64,000 nt of DNA from Neptuniibacter caesariensis (lineage in GTDB: Bacteria; Pseudomonadota; Gammaproteobacteria; Pseudomonadales; Balneatricaceae). The translations under genes and the position numbers were made by a program. This document shows, piece after piece, positions 62,392 to 64,000 of the stretch (the stretch's first letter is position 1; every line of letters starts with the position of its first letter). The notes below the pieces were generated by a model. The model was given only the letters and a program-made list of their open reading frames with translations, did not search any database and was not told the origin of the DNA. The stretch lies in the NCBI RefSeq assembly GCF_000153345.1, contig NZ_CH724125.1, positions 1,218,607-1,282,606 of the forward strand, given 5' to 3'.

Positions 62392-64000
62392 TTATACTCC
62401 CGCTAAAGAGAGGTAAGTTGCATTTAGTTGATCAGCGAAACGGCGGCCCTTGCCTCGTTTCACCTGGCTTAGCTCAGTGTCGATCCAGATAGGCTCGCCC
62501 TCCAGGGCTATCCCTTCCAGCGAACTACTGCTGCGACCGTCGCTTAATATATAGATGGCCACATCCAGTTCTGGCTGCTGTTTACGTAGCTGCTGCAGGT
62601 ACTTACGCGCTTCAACAAACGCTTCACGCATGGGCGTACCCCCACCTGCACCTAGCTGATCTAACCAGCAGCGCAGCTCTTTTGGCGCACGCACTCTGGA
62701 GAGCAGGTTTTTCACTTCAGTGTTACCAAACCCAAACAGAGCGATCTGCTCGCGATTGAGGTAAGCCTGCCCAGAGATCTGCAGTACGGCTGCTTTCGCA
62801 TAAGCAAAGCTCTGCGCCTGCAAAGTGGATGCTGAAGTATCCAGCAAAACCAGGTGCAAGCGATCTGCGCTTTTACCCTGCTTTTTAAACTGTAATGCCT
62901 TAGGCGGCCAGTCAGGCAAACTACTCAGCAATGTCTTAAACCAGTCGGGCCTCGTATTGAGTTCTGCAGAGAGTTTTGTCCCCTGCTTTTCATGATTCCG
63001 ATTGATCAGGTCCGGCAGCACTAACGCCGTTCTCTCAGCCGTTTTCTGTTGTTGAGGCGACATTGCACCCCACTCTCCATCGCCTTCATCAGAACGCTGG
63101 CGGTGACTATCGTCAGGACGCTTAAAGCCTTGTCGGTTTTGATCTTGAGGCGGTGTTGGCGGTTGCTGAGGCGGGCTCTGTTCGGGAGCCGCCTTACGGC
63201 GATGCGCTAAGACTAACTCTTCGACGGCATCTAAATTCTGTTTGCTGACATTCGATTGCTGATTCAGCGCCGCATGGGTTAAGGCTGCCCGATACCAGAC
63301 GATATCCGCACGCAAGCCATCTACCTGTGCCTGAGCACAACGCTCTGCAATCTCTAAACGAAGTTCGTCGGTACATTCGATTGTTGATAACTGTTCACGC
63401 GCTTCAATAATCAGTTCAACCAGCTCCGCTTGCTGATCTTCATACTCAGAAAGAAAAGCCTGTGGATCACGATCAAACTGTTCCCGGCGTTTGACGATCT
63501 CCACGCGCTCTAACGGCGCATACTGGTTACTCAGGTTTACTGAAAAGCCAAAGCGATCATGCAACTGCGGTCGGAGTTCACCTTCATCCGGGTTCATCGT
63601 ACCCACCAGCAAAAACTCTGAGCGGTGGCTATGGCTAATACCATCGCGTTCAACCCGGTTAACCCCAGATGTTGAGACATCCAATAGCAGATCCACCAGA
63701 TTATCCGGGAGCAGATTCACCTCATCCACATAGAGCACACCGCCATGCGCTTTGCTCAGCAAGCCTGGGCTGAACTGCATTTTCTTCTCATTCAGCACCT
63801 GCTCAAGATCCAGCGTTCCCAGCAGCATCTCTTCACTGGCACCAAGAGGCAGGGTGACAAATTCTGCTTGCTCCAACTGATCGCCACCTTCAGCCTGAAG
63901 ATGCTCAGGTAGCAGATCCGCCATACCACGTGCCAGTGTCGATTTAGCACTACCGCGCGGACCGCTGATCACCACCCCACCAATCGCCGGGTTGATCGCC
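62392..64000 (-). CDS. Magnesium/cobalt chelatase ChlI-ChlD fusion, 5' end outside window
   Basis: The frame runs off the right edge; the visible part starts AINPAIGGVVISGPRG-like coding and contains the whole C-terminus. An AAA+ ChlI domain has Walker A GPRGSAKST and Walker B GGVLYVDEVNLL. An acidic Pro/Gln-rich linker follows, then a von Willebrand A domain with the MIDAS motif LDTSAS and a late YILSDGRSSS. It is the likely ATPase/VWA partner of CobN in place of CobS/CobT. At least 527 residues are seen; the true start lies beyond position 64000. Confidence 0.9.
   Translation of the reverse strand, partial: AINPAIGGVVISGPRGSAKSTLARGMADLLPEHLQAEGGDQLEQAEFVTLPLGASEEMLLGTLDLEQVLNEKKMQFSPGLLSKAHGGVLYVDEVNLLPDNLVDLLLDVSTSGVNRVERDGISHSHRSEFLLVGTMNPDEGELRPQLHDRFGFSVNLSNQYAPLERVEIVKRREQFDRDPQAFLSEYEDQQAELVELIIEAREQLSTIECTDELRLEIAERCAQAQVDGLRADIVWYRAALTHAALNQQSNVSKQNLDAVEELVLAHRRKAAPEQSPPQQPPTPPQDQNRQGFKRPDDSHRQRSDEGDGEWGAMSPQQQKTAERTALVLPDLINRNHEKQGTKLSAELNTRPDWFKTLLSSLPDWPPKALQFKKQGKSADRLHLVLLDTSASTLQAQSFAYAKAAVLQISGQAYLNREQIALFGFGNTEVKNLLSRVRAPKELRCWLDQLGAGGGTPMREAFVEARKYLQQLRKQQPELDVAIYILSDGRSSSSLEGIALEGEPIWIDTELSQVKRGKGRRFADQLNATYLSLAGV

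Noticed and set aside
43089-64000. Cobalamin riboswitch within the operon gaps
   Set aside because: No B12-box-like sequence was seen in the intergenic gaps; it would sit ahead of the first gene beyond the window.
1-64000. tRNA or rRNA genes
   Set aside because: No cloverleaf-like or rRNA sequence was recognised by eye.

Overview
The window looks like the chromosome of a marine gammaproteobacterium, probably of the Oceanospirillales (Oceanospirillaceae-like). This is inferred from gene content and not from a marker gene: a glrK-qseG-glrR cluster, an NspS/MbaA-type polyamine-c-di-GMP pair, many GGDEF proteins, DUF2986 and DUF2164 proteins, integron-type cassettes and a long cobalamin operon. 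No rRNA or tRNA gene was recognised.

Region 1 (1-10.8 kb) carries an EF-hand protein behind a sigma54-like promoter, then the glrK-qseG-glrR two-component operon. Opposite it lies a DnaT-like plus lambda-P-like pair that mirrors dnaT-dnaC. Next come a CBS protein, purU, a pterin dehydratase, and a three-gene operon joining an AMP-phosphorylase-like enzyme, a PRPP-synthetase-like enzyme and an AlkB-like dioxygenase.

Region 2 (10.9-31.3 kb) is signalling-rich. Five GGDEF proteins (two with EAL domains), a chemotaxis receptor, an AraC/GyrI regulator and a probable norspermidine-sensing NspS-MbaA pair are interleaved with peroxide-defence genes, small DUF proteins, one IS200-type insertion sequence and a beta-ketothiolase. 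A gene-free stretch at 24.6-24.9 kb holds a long inverted repeat and a strong terminator just before a small gene.

Region 3 (31.3-43 kb) is accessory. It has a 596-residue repeat protein of unknown role, several single-gene transcription units, a 263-bp MITE-like palindromic element, a LysR/GST/NTF2/tautomerase locus, and an array of four gene cassettes separated by attC-like sites with no integrase in view. One cassette encodes a free-standing EF-Tu domain 3.

Region 4 (43-64 kb) is one long minus-strand cobalamin operon, read from the right edge leftwards: ChlID-type chelatase subunit, cobO, cobB/cbiA, cbiD, cobK, cobH, cobL, cobI, cbiG, cobJ, cobM, cobW, cobN, cobQ, cbiB, cobD, cbiX. It mixes marks of the early-cobalt (CbiX, CbiD, CbiG) and late-cobalt (CobN plus ChlID) routes. 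Its longer intergenic gaps carry REP-like palindromes with a GTAGGAG head. The operon start and any cobalamin riboswitch would lie beyond position 64000.
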